A stretch of 45,808 bases of DNA from Caulobacter sp. Root655 (GTDB lineage: Bacteria; Pseudomonadota; Alphaproteobacteria; Caulobacterales; Caulobacteraceae): positions 1,202 through 47,009 of the forward strand of contig NZ_LMHC01000023.1 of assembly GCF_001427665.1 (NCBI RefSeq). Reading direction: 5' to 3'. Below the pieces are notes generated by a model. The model saw only the letters and a list, made by a program, of their open reading frames with translations. It was not told the origin of the DNA and did no database searches. This document shows, piece after piece, positions 20,714 through 29,460 of the stretch (position 1 is the first letter of the stretch; every line of letters begins with the position of its first letter). Made by a program: the position numbers and the translations under genes.

Positions 20714-20812
20714 GCGATTACCCCAAGATCGTCTTTGACGGGCCGGAGACGACCGGCCAGGACGGTGTGAAAACAGGTGGGCGCGAACGCCCCTGAGCAA
20801 GCTTCGAAGGCT

Positions 20813-22021
20813 TCACGACGGACCGAACGGCGCATCGATCGAGGGCGAGGGCTCGGTGAACCAGGCCGCACCGTCCTCGGTGACGTGGAAATGATCCTCC
20901 AGCCGCACGCCAAAGCGGTCCGGCACGACGATCATCGGCTCGTTGGAAAAGCACATGCCCGGCGCCAGGGGCGTGCTGTCACCGCGCACCAGATAGGGTC
21001 CCTCGTGGATCGACAGGCCGATGCCATGGCCGGTGCGGTGCGGCAGGCCTGGCAGGGCGTAGTCGGGGCCCAGGCCGTAGCGCTGCAGCACCTGACGCGC
21101 CGCTTCGTCGATCGCCTCGCAGGGCAGGCCCGGACGGACCGCGGCGAAGGCGGCGGCCTGGGCCTCGTGCTCGATGTCCCAGATCCGGCGATGCTCGTCG
21201 CCCGGTTCGCCGAACACATACGTGCGGGTGATGTCGGCGTTGTAGCCCTCGACCTGGCAGCCGGTGTCGATCAGCACCAGCTCGCCCTCCCTCAGCGTCT
21301 GGTCGCCGGGCAGGCCGTGCGGATAGGCGGTGGCGCGGTCGAACTGCACGGCGCAGAAGGTCGAGCCGCCGTCGGCGCCCGCGGCGCGATGGGCGGCGTC
21401 GATGAACCGCTTGACGGCGCTGGCGGCGATCCCCGGCGCGAGCATCGCGGCAGCCCGGCGGTGGACATCCAGGGTGACGGCCTTGGCGTAACGCATCAGA
21501 GCCAGTTCCGCCGGCGACTTGAGGGCGCGGCAGCCGTCGATGACCGGAGTGGCGTCCAGCGCGCGCAAGGACGGCGCGGCCTTGTCCAGCGCGGAGAACA
21601 GCGAAAACGGCGCGGCCGGGTCGAGCGCCAGGACGTCGGCGTCGATCTCGGACAGGGCCCGCCCCACCAGGGCGGCGGGACTGTCGTGCTCCTGCCAGAG
21701 GCGAATGTCGGCCTCGATCTTCAAGTCGGCTTGCAGCGAACCCAACTCGAAGGCCGGGCAGACCATGATCGGCCGCCCCCTTCGCGGCAGCAGCAACGCC
21801 ACCAGCCTTTCGGTCGCCCCCCACGGCACGCCCGTGAAATAGCGCAGGCTTGCCCCCGCCCCGACCAGAAGCGCGTCTGCGCCTAGCGCCGCGGTCAGGA
21901 TTCGCGCCCGCTCCAGCCGCGCCTCGTATTCGACCACGGCGACGGCCGGCGGCCGCCCGGGCCGAGGCGACAATCCCGCCAGTTGCAGGTCCATGGTCGA
22001 ACCACCGACGCCCAGGGTCAT
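20813..22021 (-). CDS. M24-family metallopeptidase (Xaa-Pro dipeptidase/aminopeptidase type)
   Basis: The 402-residue protein has an N-terminal creatinase-like domain (about 1-165) and a pita-bread catalytic domain. The five metal ligands are all present: Asp252 in LIDTGC, Asp263 in NADITRT, His332 in HRTGHGIG, Glu361 in NEPMIVV and Glu375 in RLEDHF. Enzymes of this kind cut X-Pro bonds in di- or oligopeptides; cleavage of X-Hyp bonds would fit the operon. No signal peptide is visible, so it is cytoplasmic. The start at 22021 overlaps the stop of the D-hydroxyproline dehydrogenase gene by four bases. An ectoine-hydrolase-like or creatinase-like activity cannot be excluded, but the neighbourhood argues for imidopeptide cleavage. 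Confidence 0.85.
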   Translation of the reverse strand: MTLGVGGSTMDLQLAGLSPRPGRPPAVAVVEYEARLERARILTAALGADALLVGAGASLRYFTGVPWGATERLVALLLPRRGRPIMVCPAFELGSLQADLKIEADIRLWQEHDSPAALVGRALSEIDADVLALDPAAPFSLFSALDKAAPSLRALDATPVIDGCRALKSPAELALMRYAKAVTLDVHRRAAAMLAPGIAASAVKRFIDAAHRAAGADGGSTFCAVQFDRATAYPHGLPGDQTLREGELVLIDTGCQVEGYNADITRTYVFGEPGDEHRRIWDIEHEAQAAAFAAVRPGLPCEAIDEAARQVLQRYGLGPDYALPGLPHRTGHGIGLSIHEGPYLVRGDSTPLAPGMCFSNEPMIVVPDRFGVRLEDHFHVTEDGAAWFTEPSPSIDAPFGPS

Positions 22022-23295
22022 GCCGCGTTCCTCTTTTGCGGATCGACCCGTCGCGCGAACCGGTCCAGGTCGAAAGGGGTCAGATCGACCGCCGGAGTCG
22101 CCGCGCCCATCAGGGCCGCGACCAGTTCGCCGGTGACCGCCGCCAGGGTCAGGCCCAGATGCTGGTGACCGAAGGCGTAGTAAAGATTGTTGGCCCGCCG
22201 GCTGACGCCGATGGCGGGAAGATAGTCGGGCAAGGTGGGTCTGGCGCCCATCCATTCAGCGATCGGGCCCTCCATCCGCACCCCCAGTTCGGACAGGTGG
22301 CGACGCAGGCGCGACCACTTGCGGGGATCGGGCGGCGAGGATTCGCGACCGAACTCGACGAAGCTGGCGGCCCGTAGCCGGTCGCCGAACCGGGTGAGGA
22401 TCAGCGAGCGATCCTCGAACACGACGGGCGGCAGGTCGCCCCAGCGCCCCGCACCGCCTTCGAGATGGTAGCCGCGCTCGGCGATCACCGGCGCGACATG
22501 GCCCAGGTCACGCATCAGCGCACCCGAGCCGACTCCGCCGGCGATCAGCACCCGCTCCGGAGCCAGCCGCTCGCCGTCCTCGAGCAGGACCTCGACACGC
22601 CCCTCGATGTTCAGCAGTCGCGCGGCGCGACCGGTCCGCCGCTGGCCGCCCAGGCCCTCGAAGGTCTCGTCCAACAATCGCAGGACCAGGGCCGGGTCAC
22701 ACACCTGACCCGTGTTCTCGAACTGCGCGCCGCCGGCGATCGGGACGTCGATCGACTGCTTCAGCCGTCGCGCCAGCGGATCGGACAGAGGACGCAGCCT
22801 GGCCTGGCCGATATCGGTGGCGCGCCAGGCCTCAAAGCCGGCGCGGGCGGCGCCCTGGCTCTCCCAGACGACGACGTGGCCCCGCTCGACCAGCAGATCA
22901 GGACGGCCCAGGCAGGCGGCCAGACGCCGCCAGGCCGGCAGGGCGTCCTGAAGCAAGCCACCCAGCGCCCGCTTACCGTGGGCGGCGCCTTCTGGAGTTG
23001 ACGCCCTTATGAAGCGCATCGCCCAGGGGCCCCAGGCGGCGATGTCCGCCAGGCGGAAATCAAGCGCTCCGCCCAGGATGAACAATCGGCCGATGGCCGA
23101 GGCCAGGGCGGCGGGCGAAGCCAGGGGCTCCACCTGCTCGACCGCGATGTGGCCCGCATTACCGTAGGAGGCGGGACGTGACAGGCTTTGCGGATCGAGC
23201 AGCAGCACCGTTTCGCCGGCGCGACGCAAGGCCAGGGCGCAGGCCTTGCCGACCACCCCGCCCCCGATCACCAATGTTCCCGCCGCCTGTCCCAC
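22018..23295 (-). CDS. FAD-dependent D-hydroxyproline/D-amino-acid dehydrogenase
   Basis: The 425-residue DAO-family flavoprotein has the FAD-binding motif VIGGGVVGKACALALRRAG at the N-terminus and the C-terminal segment YYAFGHQHLGLTLAAVTGELV. In 4-hydroxyproline catabolism such enzymes oxidise cis-4-hydroxy-D-proline to 1-pyrroline-4-hydroxy-2-carboxylate, the substrate of the deaminase encoded divergently at 23361. The likely start is GTG at 23295, preceded by GGAGG about 10 bases upstream. It is the first gene of the operon continuing with the M24 peptidase and the permease. A GTATAC-type operator lies in the 65-base divergent promoter region. A general D-amino-acid dehydrogenase is the main alternative reading. 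Confidence 0.85.
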   Translation of the reverse strand: MGQAAGTLVIGGGVVGKACALALRRAGETVLLLDPQSLSRPASYGNAGHIAVEQVEPLASPAALASAIGRLFILGGALDFRLADIAAWGPWAMRFIRASTPEGAAHGKRALGGLLQDALPAWRRLAACLGRPDLLVERGHVVVWESQGAARAGFEAWRATDIGQARLRPLSDPLARRLKQSIDVPIAGGAQFENTGQVCDPALVLRLLDETFEGLGGQRRTGRAARLLNIEGRVEVLLEDGERLAPERVLIAGGVGSGALMRDLGHVAPVIAERGYHLEGGAGRWGDLPPVVFEDRSLILTRFGDRLRAASFVEFGRESSPPDPRKWSRLRRHLSELGVRMEGPIAEWMGARPTLPDYLPAIGVSRRANNLYYAFGHQHLGLTLAAVTGELVAALMGAATPAVDLTPFDLDRFARRVDPQKRNAA

Positions 23296-23321
23296 CTGGG
23301 CTTTACCTCCGCATCGTCATT

Positions 23322-23338
23322 TCGTATACCGTAGACGA
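23322..23338. promoter_or_regulatory. Putative hydroxyproline-regulator operator (GTATAC motif)
   Basis: TCGTATACCGTAGACGA lies between the divergent starts at 23295 and 23361. Read on the other strand it contains GTATACGA, also found at 25325-25332 and 37835-37842. Confidence 0.5.
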
Positions 23339-23360
23339 AGCAGTTAGAGGTGCAAGTCGT

Positions 23361-24278
23361 ATGAGCTCCATGAATTGGTCGGGCGTGTTCCCGGCCGCCA
23401 CTACCCAGTTCAACATCGACCTTTCGATCGACATAGACGCCAGCCAGCAGGTGCTCGACGCCTTGGTTCGCGACGGCGTACACGGTCTCGTGGTGCTGGG
23501 CACCTGCGGCGAGAACAATTCGCTCGAAGCCGACGAAAAGCGCCGGGTGCTGCGGGCCGCGGTCGAGGTGGTGGCCGGTCGGGTCCCGATCATCGTCGGG
23601 GTCTCGGAGCTGACCACGCCGCGCGCCGCCGCCTTCGCCAAGGACGCCGAATCCATTGGCGCCGATGCGCTGATGGTCTTGCCCGCCATGGTCTACGTGC
23701 CGACCGAGGCCGAGCTCGTGGCCCACTTCCGCACCGTCGCCCAAGCCTCCGCCCTGCCGATCATGCTCTACAACAATCCTCCGGCCTATCGCGCCGCCAT
23801 CACCTTGGACGTGCTGGCCCGCCTGGCTGAAGAGCCGACCATCGTGGCGGTCAAGGAAAGCGCGCCCGACACCCGCCGCTTCACCGATCTGGCACGGGCC
23901 TTTGGCGAGCGCTTCATCCTGATGGCCGGCCTCGACGACGTCGCCCTCGAAGGCCTGCTCATGGGCGCCCGCGGCTGGGTCTCGGGCCTGACCAGCGCCT
24001 TTCCGCAAGAATCGGTGGCCCTGGTCGCGGCCGTCGATCGCGGCGACCTGGAAGAAGCGCGCCGCATCTATCGCTGGTTCATGCCGCTTCTGCACCTGGA
24101 CGCCGAACATGACCTGGTGCAGTCGATCAAGCTGGCCGAACAGATCATGGGCCGTGGAACCGAGCGCGTGCGCATGCCACGCCTGCCCTTGGCCGGCGCT
24201 CGCCGCGCCCAGGTCATCGCCATGGTCGAGGAAGCCGCCGCCACCCGACCGCTCCTCACCCCAGCGGCCGCGGCCTAA
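23361..24278 (+). CDS. 1-pyrroline-4-hydroxy-2-carboxylate deaminase (DHDPS/NAL family)
   Basis: The 305-residue protein of the dihydrodipicolinate-synthase fold has Schiff-base Lys165 in VAVKESAPD and Tyr137 in MLYNNPPAY; LGTCGENNSL occupies the GTTGE-like position. Within a hydroxyproline cluster this family member deaminates and dehydrates 1-pyrroline-4-hydroxy-2-carboxylate to alpha-ketoglutarate semialdehyde plus ammonia. The ATG at 23361 follows AGAGG and begins MSSMNWSGVFPA. The gene is 23 bases ahead of the epimerase gene. A 2-keto-3-deoxy sugar-acid dehydratase or aldolase is possible for the family, but the flanking epimerase and D-hydroxyproline dehydrogenase make the deaminase much more likely. 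Confidence 0.87.
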   Translation: MSSMNWSGVFPAATTQFNIDLSIDIDASQQVLDALVRDGVHGLVVLGTCGENNSLEADEKRRVLRAAVEVVAGRVPIIVGVSELTTPRAAAFAKDAESIGADALMVLPAMVYVPTEAELVAHFRTVAQASALPIMLYNNPPAYRAAITLDVLARLAEEPTIVAVKESAPDTRRFTDLARAFGERFILMAGLDDVALEGLLMGARGWVSGLTSAFPQESVALVAAVDRGDLEEARRIYRWFMPLLHLDAEHDLVQSIKLAEQIMGRGTERVRMPRLPLAGARRAQVIAMVEEAAATRPLLTPAAAA

Positions 24279-24301
24279 GGCGAGAGGCCTAGAGGAAGTC
24301 C

Positions 24302-25300
24302 ATGCGTCACACATTCTTCTGTATCGACGGCCACACCGCGGGCAATCCAGTGCGCCTGGTGGTCGGCGGAGCCCCGCTGCTGCGCGGCGACACGATGAGC
24401 GCGCGACGCCAGGACTTCCTCGCCCGCTTCGACTGGATCCGCACCGGCTTGATGTTCGAGCCGCGCGGCCACGACATGATGTCGGGCGGTTTCCTCTATC
24501 CGCCCACCCAGCCCGATTGCGACGCCGGCATCCTGTTCATCGAGACCAGCGGTTGCCTGCCGATGTGCGGCCACGGCACGATCGGTATCGTCACCTTCGC
24601 GCTGGAGAACGGCCTGATCACCCCGCGCGAACCTGGCAGACTGCGCCTGGAGGTACCCGCGGGCGTCATCGACATCGCCTACGAGACGGCGGGCGACAAG
24701 GTCACGGCCGTGAAGATCCGCAACGTCCCGGCCTATCTGGCCGAGGAAGGAGTCCAGATCGACGTCCCGGGCTTTGGCCCACTGGCGATCGACGTGGCCT
24801 ATGGCGGCAACTTCTACGCCATCGTCGAACCCCAAGGCGCCTATGCTGGAATCGACGCCCTGGGCGCGGCCGAAATCCTGCGGCTCAGCCCGATCGTCCG
24901 GACCCTGGTCCGCGAGAAGGTCGAGCCGGTCCACCCGCTCGACCCCACCATCCGTGGCGTCAGCCACGTGTTGTGGGCGGACGCCCCCAAGGCCCCGGAC
25001 GCCGATGGCCGCAATGCGGTGTTCTATGGCGATGGCGCCATCGACCGTAGCCCCTGCGGCACGGGCACCTCGGCGCGCCTCGCCCACCTGGCGGCCAAGG
25101 GGCGACTGAAGGTCGGCGACGCCTTCGTGCACGAAAGCATCATCGGCAGCCGCTTCATCGGCCGCGTTGAAGCCCAGGTCGAACTGGGCGAGCGGGCCGC
25201 GATCATTCCCTCGGTTCAGGGTTCGGCGGTCGCCACCGGCCACAATATTCTCTGGATCGATCGCGCCGACCCTTTCTGGGCTGGCTTTCAGGTGATCTAG
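24302..25300 (+). CDS. 4-hydroxyproline 2-epimerase (proline racemase family)
   Basis: The 332-residue cytoplasmic enzyme has both catalytic cysteines: Cys89 in LPMCGHGTIG and Cys252 in RSPCGTGTSA. Two cysteines mark racemases/epimerases; the related trans-3-hydroxyproline dehydratases replace one of them. The N-terminus IDGHTAGNPVRLV is typical of hydroxyproline epimerases. It interconverts trans-4-hydroxy-L-proline and cis-4-hydroxy-D-proline, the first step of the pathway completed by the flavoprotein at 22018, the deaminase at 23361 and a KGSADH. AGAGGAAG precedes the start. Proline racemase is the alternative, disfavoured by context. Confidence 0.93.
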   Translation: MRHTFFCIDGHTAGNPVRLVVGGAPLLRGDTMSARRQDFLARFDWIRTGLMFEPRGHDMMSGGFLYPPTQPDCDAGILFIETSGCLPMCGHGTIGIVTFALENGLITPREPGRLRLEVPAGVIDIAYETAGDKVTAVKIRNVPAYLAEEGVQIDVPGFGPLAIDVAYGGNFYAIVEPQGAYAGIDALGAAEILRLSPIVRTLVREKVEPVHPLDPTIRGVSHVLWADAPKAPDADGRNAVFYGDGAIDRSPCGTGTSARLAHLAAKGRLKVGDAFVHESIIGSRFIGRVEAQVELGERAAIIPSVQGSAVATGHNILWIDRADPFWAGFQVI

Positions 25301-25323
25301 ACTCCCGCCAACCGGTGGAATCT

Positions 25324-25334
25324 GGTATACGATA
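25324..25334. promoter_or_regulatory. Putative operator (GTATAC motif) before the GntR gene
   Basis: GGTATACGATA lies 24 bases past the epimerase stop and about 90 bases before the regulator gene. It shares GTATACGAT with 37835-37843 and its reverse with 23322. Autoregulation is likely. Confidence 0.5.
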
Positions 25335-25421
25335 AGGCTCATACGCGCCGGACGTTTCGGCGCGCGCCGTCGCCGAAGGTTCCTTCCCAGGGCGGTCCGC
25401 CAAGAGGTTCAGCCTGCGCTT

Positions 25422-26063
25422 ATGAATATCGTCGTCCGCACGCTGTCCGATCAGACCTATGAAATCGTCAGGCGCCGCATCCTCGTCGGCGCGATGCAGC
25501 CCGGAACCGCCGTGCGCCAGGATGTCATCGCGGCCGAACTGGGGGTCAGCAAGATTCCCCTGCGCGAAGCCCTGGGCCGCCTGGAGCAGGACGGCCTGCT
25601 CAGCTCCTATCCCAATCGCGGCTACGTGGTTCGCGATCTGTCGACCGACGAGGCCAGCGAGGTCTTCGCCCTGCGCCTGAAACTCGAGCCCGGCGCGGTC
25701 GCCGAGGCTTGCCTGCGGGCCACGCCAACCGACCACGCCGCCGCCGAAAAGGCCCTCTCGGCGCTCGAAGCCGAGCTGGCCAAGCCCGACGGCGATCATG
25801 TCAGCTTCAACCGCGCCTTTCATCTGGCGCTGGTGCGTCCCGGCGGGCACATCACTTTCCAGCTGATGGAACGGCTGCAGATTCTCGCCGAACGCTATGT
25901 GCGAGTGCACCTCGAACCCCTGGGGCGCGATGAGCGGGCCAGCCAGGAGCATCGCGAGATTCTGACCGCCTGGACGCGAGGCGATGCGGCCGAGGTCGAA
26001 GCGCTTACCGTCAACCATATCCTCGGCACCCTGTCGGATCTGAAACAGCAACTGTCGACCTGA
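25422..26063 (+). CDS. GntR-family regulator of hydroxyproline genes
   Basis: The 213-residue regulator has an N-terminal winged helix (about 8-75, with ELGVSKIPLREALGRLEQDGLL) and an FCD ligand domain, in which FNRAFHLAL and EHREIL supply likely metal-binding His residues. It follows the epimerase gene and is therefore the probable repressor of the hydroxyproline genes, comparable in role to GntR-type HypR of Sinorhizobium. The likely binding site is GTATACGA, found in its own promoter, in the divergent promoter at 23322 and upstream of the GH127 operon (inference). The chosen ATG (MNIVVRTLSDQTYEIV) is at the family-typical distance from the helix-turn-helix, and no strong ribosome-binding site is visible. 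Confidence 0.85.
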   Translation: MNIVVRTLSDQTYEIVRRRILVGAMQPGTAVRQDVIAAELGVSKIPLREALGRLEQDGLLSSYPNRGYVVRDLSTDEASEVFALRLKLEPGAVAEACLRATPTDHAAAEKALSALEAELAKPDGDHVSFNRAFHLALVRPGGHITFQLMERLQILAERYVRVHLEPLGRDERASQEHREILTAWTRGDAAEVEALTVNHILGTLSDLKQQLST

Positions 26064-26551
26064 CGGGCGCCGACGCCCCCAACATTCGAACTCACTACGA
26101 CGCGCACGAACAGGTTTCGGGCCAGGTTTCGGACCGTCAATCGACGCCCTGTTCCGGCGCGGGCAAAATGGCCGTAGCCGCGAATAAATTGTCTGAGTTA
26201 TTTCCCCATGCCGTCGATCTCCCGCCCTAGAAGGGGGCAAGTCGAGGCATGTTTCGCCGCACTTTCCGGGGCGGGCTCGGCCGAAAAATCTGTAGGGAAG
26301 TAGCCTTTCGGTGCGCGCGCCGTCGCTCGCGAAGCCGTCACAGCGTCAACCCCATCGCGCCAGACGCAATATAAATTCCATAAAAACATATACTTATTGC
26401 CACACGACGCTCAAGCGCCTGGATTTCCAACGTGGCGCAAGGCGGGTCCGCACCCTCTCGATGGTAGAATGTATATTGTATAATTTTTTTGACGGCGGCC
26501 TAGAGATGTGTCCAATTTGCGACCTCGTAATTGTCAGGGGAGAGGACAGTC
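26064..26551. other. Long AT-rich upstream region of TonB receptor 2
   Basis: These 488 bases have no supported gene. They hold a partial TTGTCTGAGTT (26189-26199), an AT-rich tract (about 26370-26400) and a promoter-like block at 26471-26494. The length suggests a regulated promoter with a long 5' leader. Confidence 0.5.
26471..26494 (+). promoter_or_regulatory. Promoter-like block before TonB receptor 2
   Basis: GTATAATTTTTTTGACG ends in a TTGACG box (26489-26494). Nearly the same block, CATATAATTTTCTTGACG, stands before the S9 peptidase gene (TTGACG at 37947-37952). No clear -10 box can be assigned. Confidence 0.4.
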
Positions 26552-29257
26552 ATGATCAGCAAGCACGTCATGTTGGCCGCAACAGCCTTAGTCGCGATCA
26601 CCATGTGTTCGCCGGCCGTCGCGCAAGACATCCAGTCGACCGGCCCACAGGCGAATCCGGCGACCACCGATGAAGGAAATAAGGCCAGGGACGACGACGC
26701 GACGCTGGTGGACACCGTCATCGTCAAGGGCATCAGGGGCAGCCTGGACGCGGCGACGAAACGGAAGAAGAATTCGGCCCAGATCGTCGAATCCATCGAG
26801 TCCGAGGATGTCGGCAAGCTGCCCGACAACAACGTTCCCGAAGCCCTTTCGCGCGTCACCGGCGTTCAGATCGAACGCATCCACGGCGAAGGCACGAACA
26901 TCACCATCCGCGGGATCCAGGGGATCTCGACAACCATCAACGGCAACAGCAACAGCGTCGGCGAAGGCCGTTCGGCCAACCTGGCCGACATCCCCGCCGA
27001 ACTGCTGAAGTCCGTCCAGGTCTACAAGACCCGCACCGCCGACCAGGTCGAAGGCGGCATCGCCGGCACCGTCAATGTCGAACTGCGCCGCCCGCTGGAC
27101 CTCCGGAACGGCTGGACGATCGCCGGCAGCGTCAAGAACGTCTACGGCAGCACGGGCGACACCAAAAGCCCCTATGCCAGCCTGCTGGTCGCCAACCGGT
27201 TCGACACCGGCATCGGCGAGATGGGCTTCCTGATCAACGCCTCCTACACCAAGAACCGCTACGAGGAGGACTTCGTCGAGAGCGAATCCCCCGCCAGGTT
27301 CTTCGGCACGACCCTGGCCACCCTGCCGGCCAGCCAGCAGGACATCATCGCGCCCTATGCGGTCAATTACGGCGTCGAGCGAGGCGCGATCACCCGCCCG
27401 TCGATCAACGTGGCGGGCCAGTGGCGCGCCAACGAGCATCTCGACTTCGTGGTGGAGGGCTCCTACTTCGGCAGCTCGGAAAAGCGGGCCCGCGACCGTC
27501 TGCACGCCACGGTGCGCCAGGACGGCCACACCGTGTCGAACGTGGTCCTGGCCGACGACGACCGGACCGTCCAATCCCTGACCCTCAGCCGGGCCGCCGG
27601 CGTCGACGCCAGCAGCCAGTCCTATTACGAAGACGTCGACTCTGACAACTACACGACCAATTTGGAGGCGCATTGGCATAACGATCGGCTGCAGATCAAC
27701 AGCAGCGCCCAATACAACTGGAGCTCGACAAACTATTACGGCATCCTAAGTTTGGCGCGTCTGCTGGATTCGACCGGACGCCCGATCAGTACGGTCAATG
27801 TCGATCTGAACTCCAACAATGTTCCGGGGCGCGGCCCTTACGTCAGCTTCCCGACCACCGACCTGTCCAATGTCGACAACTACCAGATCTTCCAGGTTCA
27901 CGACGAGCAGACCTACGCCAAGAGCCATGAGTTCGTGTTCAGCAGCGACGCGACCTACCGCCTGAGCGAAGATGGGTTCTTCCGCAGCCTGATGGTCGGC
28001 GTCCGCTACAACGATCGCCACACCACGCGCGACTACGGCTACCGCGACGCCTTCCCCACCAGCAGCCTGACCGACTTCGTCGATGGCGTCGGCGTGGAGG
28101 CGAGCAAGCTGGAAGTCGGCGGCTTCTCGCCGACCTGGTATCACCTGTCGGGCAAGGACCTGATGGCCAACGCCGCCGGCTTCCGCGCGGCCGCTGGCTG
28201 GACGACGGTGAAGCCGTCGAACAACCTCGGCCAGAGCTATGTCGACGACGAGAAGAGCCTGGCCGCGTTCGGCAACCTGAACTACGCCATCAATTCGCGC
28301 TTCCCGATCGACGGCGTGGCCGGCGTCCGGGTCGTCAGGACCAAGGGTTCTGTCAACAGCGCCCGCTACACCCTCGACGCCAACTGGAACGAGACCATCA
28401 CCGAGGCCACGGGCGGCGGCAAATATGTCGATGTGCTGCCCAGCATCAACGCCGTCATTCACTTCACGCCCAAGGTCCAGCTGCGCCTGGCCTACACCTA
28501 CAATGTGCAGCGCCCCAACTTCCTGGATATGTCGACCTGGCAGACGATCGAGACGGTCACCCACAACATCTTTTCCGGCAACCCGGACCTGAAGCCGAAC
28601 CGGTCCACCAACTACGACGCCTCGCTCGAGTACTATTTTGGTCGCGGCGGCATCGTTTCGCTGGGCGCGTTCCTGAAGAAGCCGGACGGCTACATGTACT
28701 ACACCCCGGAAGACGAGGTCATCAACGGCGAGACCTGGCACGTCTTCAAGAACCGCAACGCCGGACCGGGCGAGTTCCAGGGCTACGAAGTCAATGCGTC
28801 GGGCTTCTTCGACTTCCTGCCCGGCAAGTGGCGCAACTTCGGCGCCAGCGCCAACTTCACCTACATGGCGAAGTACGAGATCGCCTACCCGTTCGAAGGC
28901 GATCAAAAGCTGATCCCAGGCGTCTACGACGCCGACAGCACGTCGAGGTACACATATAATCTTGCACTTTATTACGACACGCCGCAGTTCAGCGCCCGCG
29001 TGGCCTACAATTATCGCGCTCGCTACAAGGTGTTCGTCTGGCAGGAATATCCGGAATATTCGCCCTACAACGACGCGACCTCCCGCCTCGACGCGGCGGT
29101 GAACTGGACTCCGATCAAGCAACTGACGCTCAGCGTCGAGGGCTCGAACCTCCTAAAGGAGAACAACAACGTCTATTGGGGCGAAGACCGCGTCCTGCCG
29201 CTGGGCGCTCGAGTCCAGGCCCGCACCCTGCAGGTCAGCGCCCGCTTCCGCTACTGA
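26552..29257 (+). CDS. TonB-dependent outer-membrane receptor 2
   Basis: The 901-residue protein has a signal peptide ending near SPAVAQD (about residue 25), a plug domain (VDTVIVKGIRGSL, EDVGKLPDNNVPEALSRVTG, ITIRGIQG) and a long barrel ending in FRY. It resembles the same Caulobacterales receptor class as the protein at 12823 but is clearly a different paralogue, with a more charged, Gln/Asn-rich plug linker. It probably imports glycan or glycopeptide fragments. The real start is ATG 26552 behind GGGGAGAGG, not the TTG seven codons earlier. A terminator follows. It is convergent with the GH27-ending operon on the minus strand. Confidence 0.92.
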   Translation: MISKHVMLAATALVAITMCSPAVAQDIQSTGPQANPATTDEGNKARDDDATLVDTVIVKGIRGSLDAATKRKKNSAQIVESIESEDVGKLPDNNVPEALSRVTGVQIERIHGEGTNITIRGIQGISTTINGNSNSVGEGRSANLADIPAELLKSVQVYKTRTADQVEGGIAGTVNVELRRPLDLRNGWTIAGSVKNVYGSTGDTKSPYASLLVANRFDTGIGEMGFLINASYTKNRYEEDFVESESPARFFGTTLATLPASQQDIIAPYAVNYGVERGAITRPSINVAGQWRANEHLDFVVEGSYFGSSEKRARDRLHATVRQDGHTVSNVVLADDDRTVQSLTLSRAAGVDASSQSYYEDVDSDNYTTNLEAHWHNDRLQINSSAQYNWSSTNYYGILSLARLLDSTGRPISTVNVDLNSNNVPGRGPYVSFPTTDLSNVDNYQIFQVHDEQTYAKSHEFVFSSDATYRLSEDGFFRSLMVGVRYNDRHTTRDYGYRDAFPTSSLTDFVDGVGVEASKLEVGGFSPTWYHLSGKDLMANAAGFRAAAGWTTVKPSNNLGQSYVDDEKSLAAFGNLNYAINSRFPIDGVAGVRVVRTKGSVNSARYTLDANWNETITEATGGGKYVDVLPSINAVIHFTPKVQLRLAYTYNVQRPNFLDMSTWQTIETVTHNIFSGNPDLKPNRSTNYDASLEYYFGRGGIVSLGAFLKKPDGYMYYTPEDEVINGETWHVFKNRNAGPGEFQGYEVNASGFFDFLPGKWRNFGASANFTYMAKYEIAYPFEGDQKLIPGVYDADSTSRYTYNLALYYDTPQFSARVAYNYRARYKVFVWQEYPEYSPYNDATSRLDAAVNWTPIKQLTLSVEGSNLLKENNNVYWGEDRVLPLGARVQARTLQVSARFRY

Positions 29258-29310
29258 TCGAGACGCGAGGCGGTCGGCTCCACGGCTGGCCGCCCTCACT
29301 CACTGACCAT

Positions 29311-29334
29311 CGCGCCCCCTTTGAAGAGGGCGCG
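29311..29334. other. Stem-loop 3' of TonB receptor 2
   Basis: CGCGCCC and GGGCGCG arms enclose a 10-base loop, about 55 bases past the stop and just upstream of a second, stronger terminator. Confidence 0.45.
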
Positions 29335-29352
29335 ACATCCCTCCCCCCCTTG

Positions 29353-29378
29353 GGCCGGCCCCCGCCGGCCGATTTTTT
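29353..29378 (+). terminator. Rho-independent terminator of TonB receptor 2
   Basis: GGCCGGC / GCCGGCC arms with a CCCC loop are followed by GA and six T (29373-29378). Confidence 0.8.
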
Positions 29379-29460
29379 GTGTCGGAGCCCGGCCCGCGCG
29401 ACCCAAGGGCTGCGGAAACGGGGGTGAGATTGGCGAGCCTCGATGGAACGACGACCTGCT

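Noticed and set aside
26189..26199. TTGTCTGAGTT as another GntR operator
   Set aside because: Two key bases of TNGTNNNACNA are missing and it lies over 350 bases from the receptor start.
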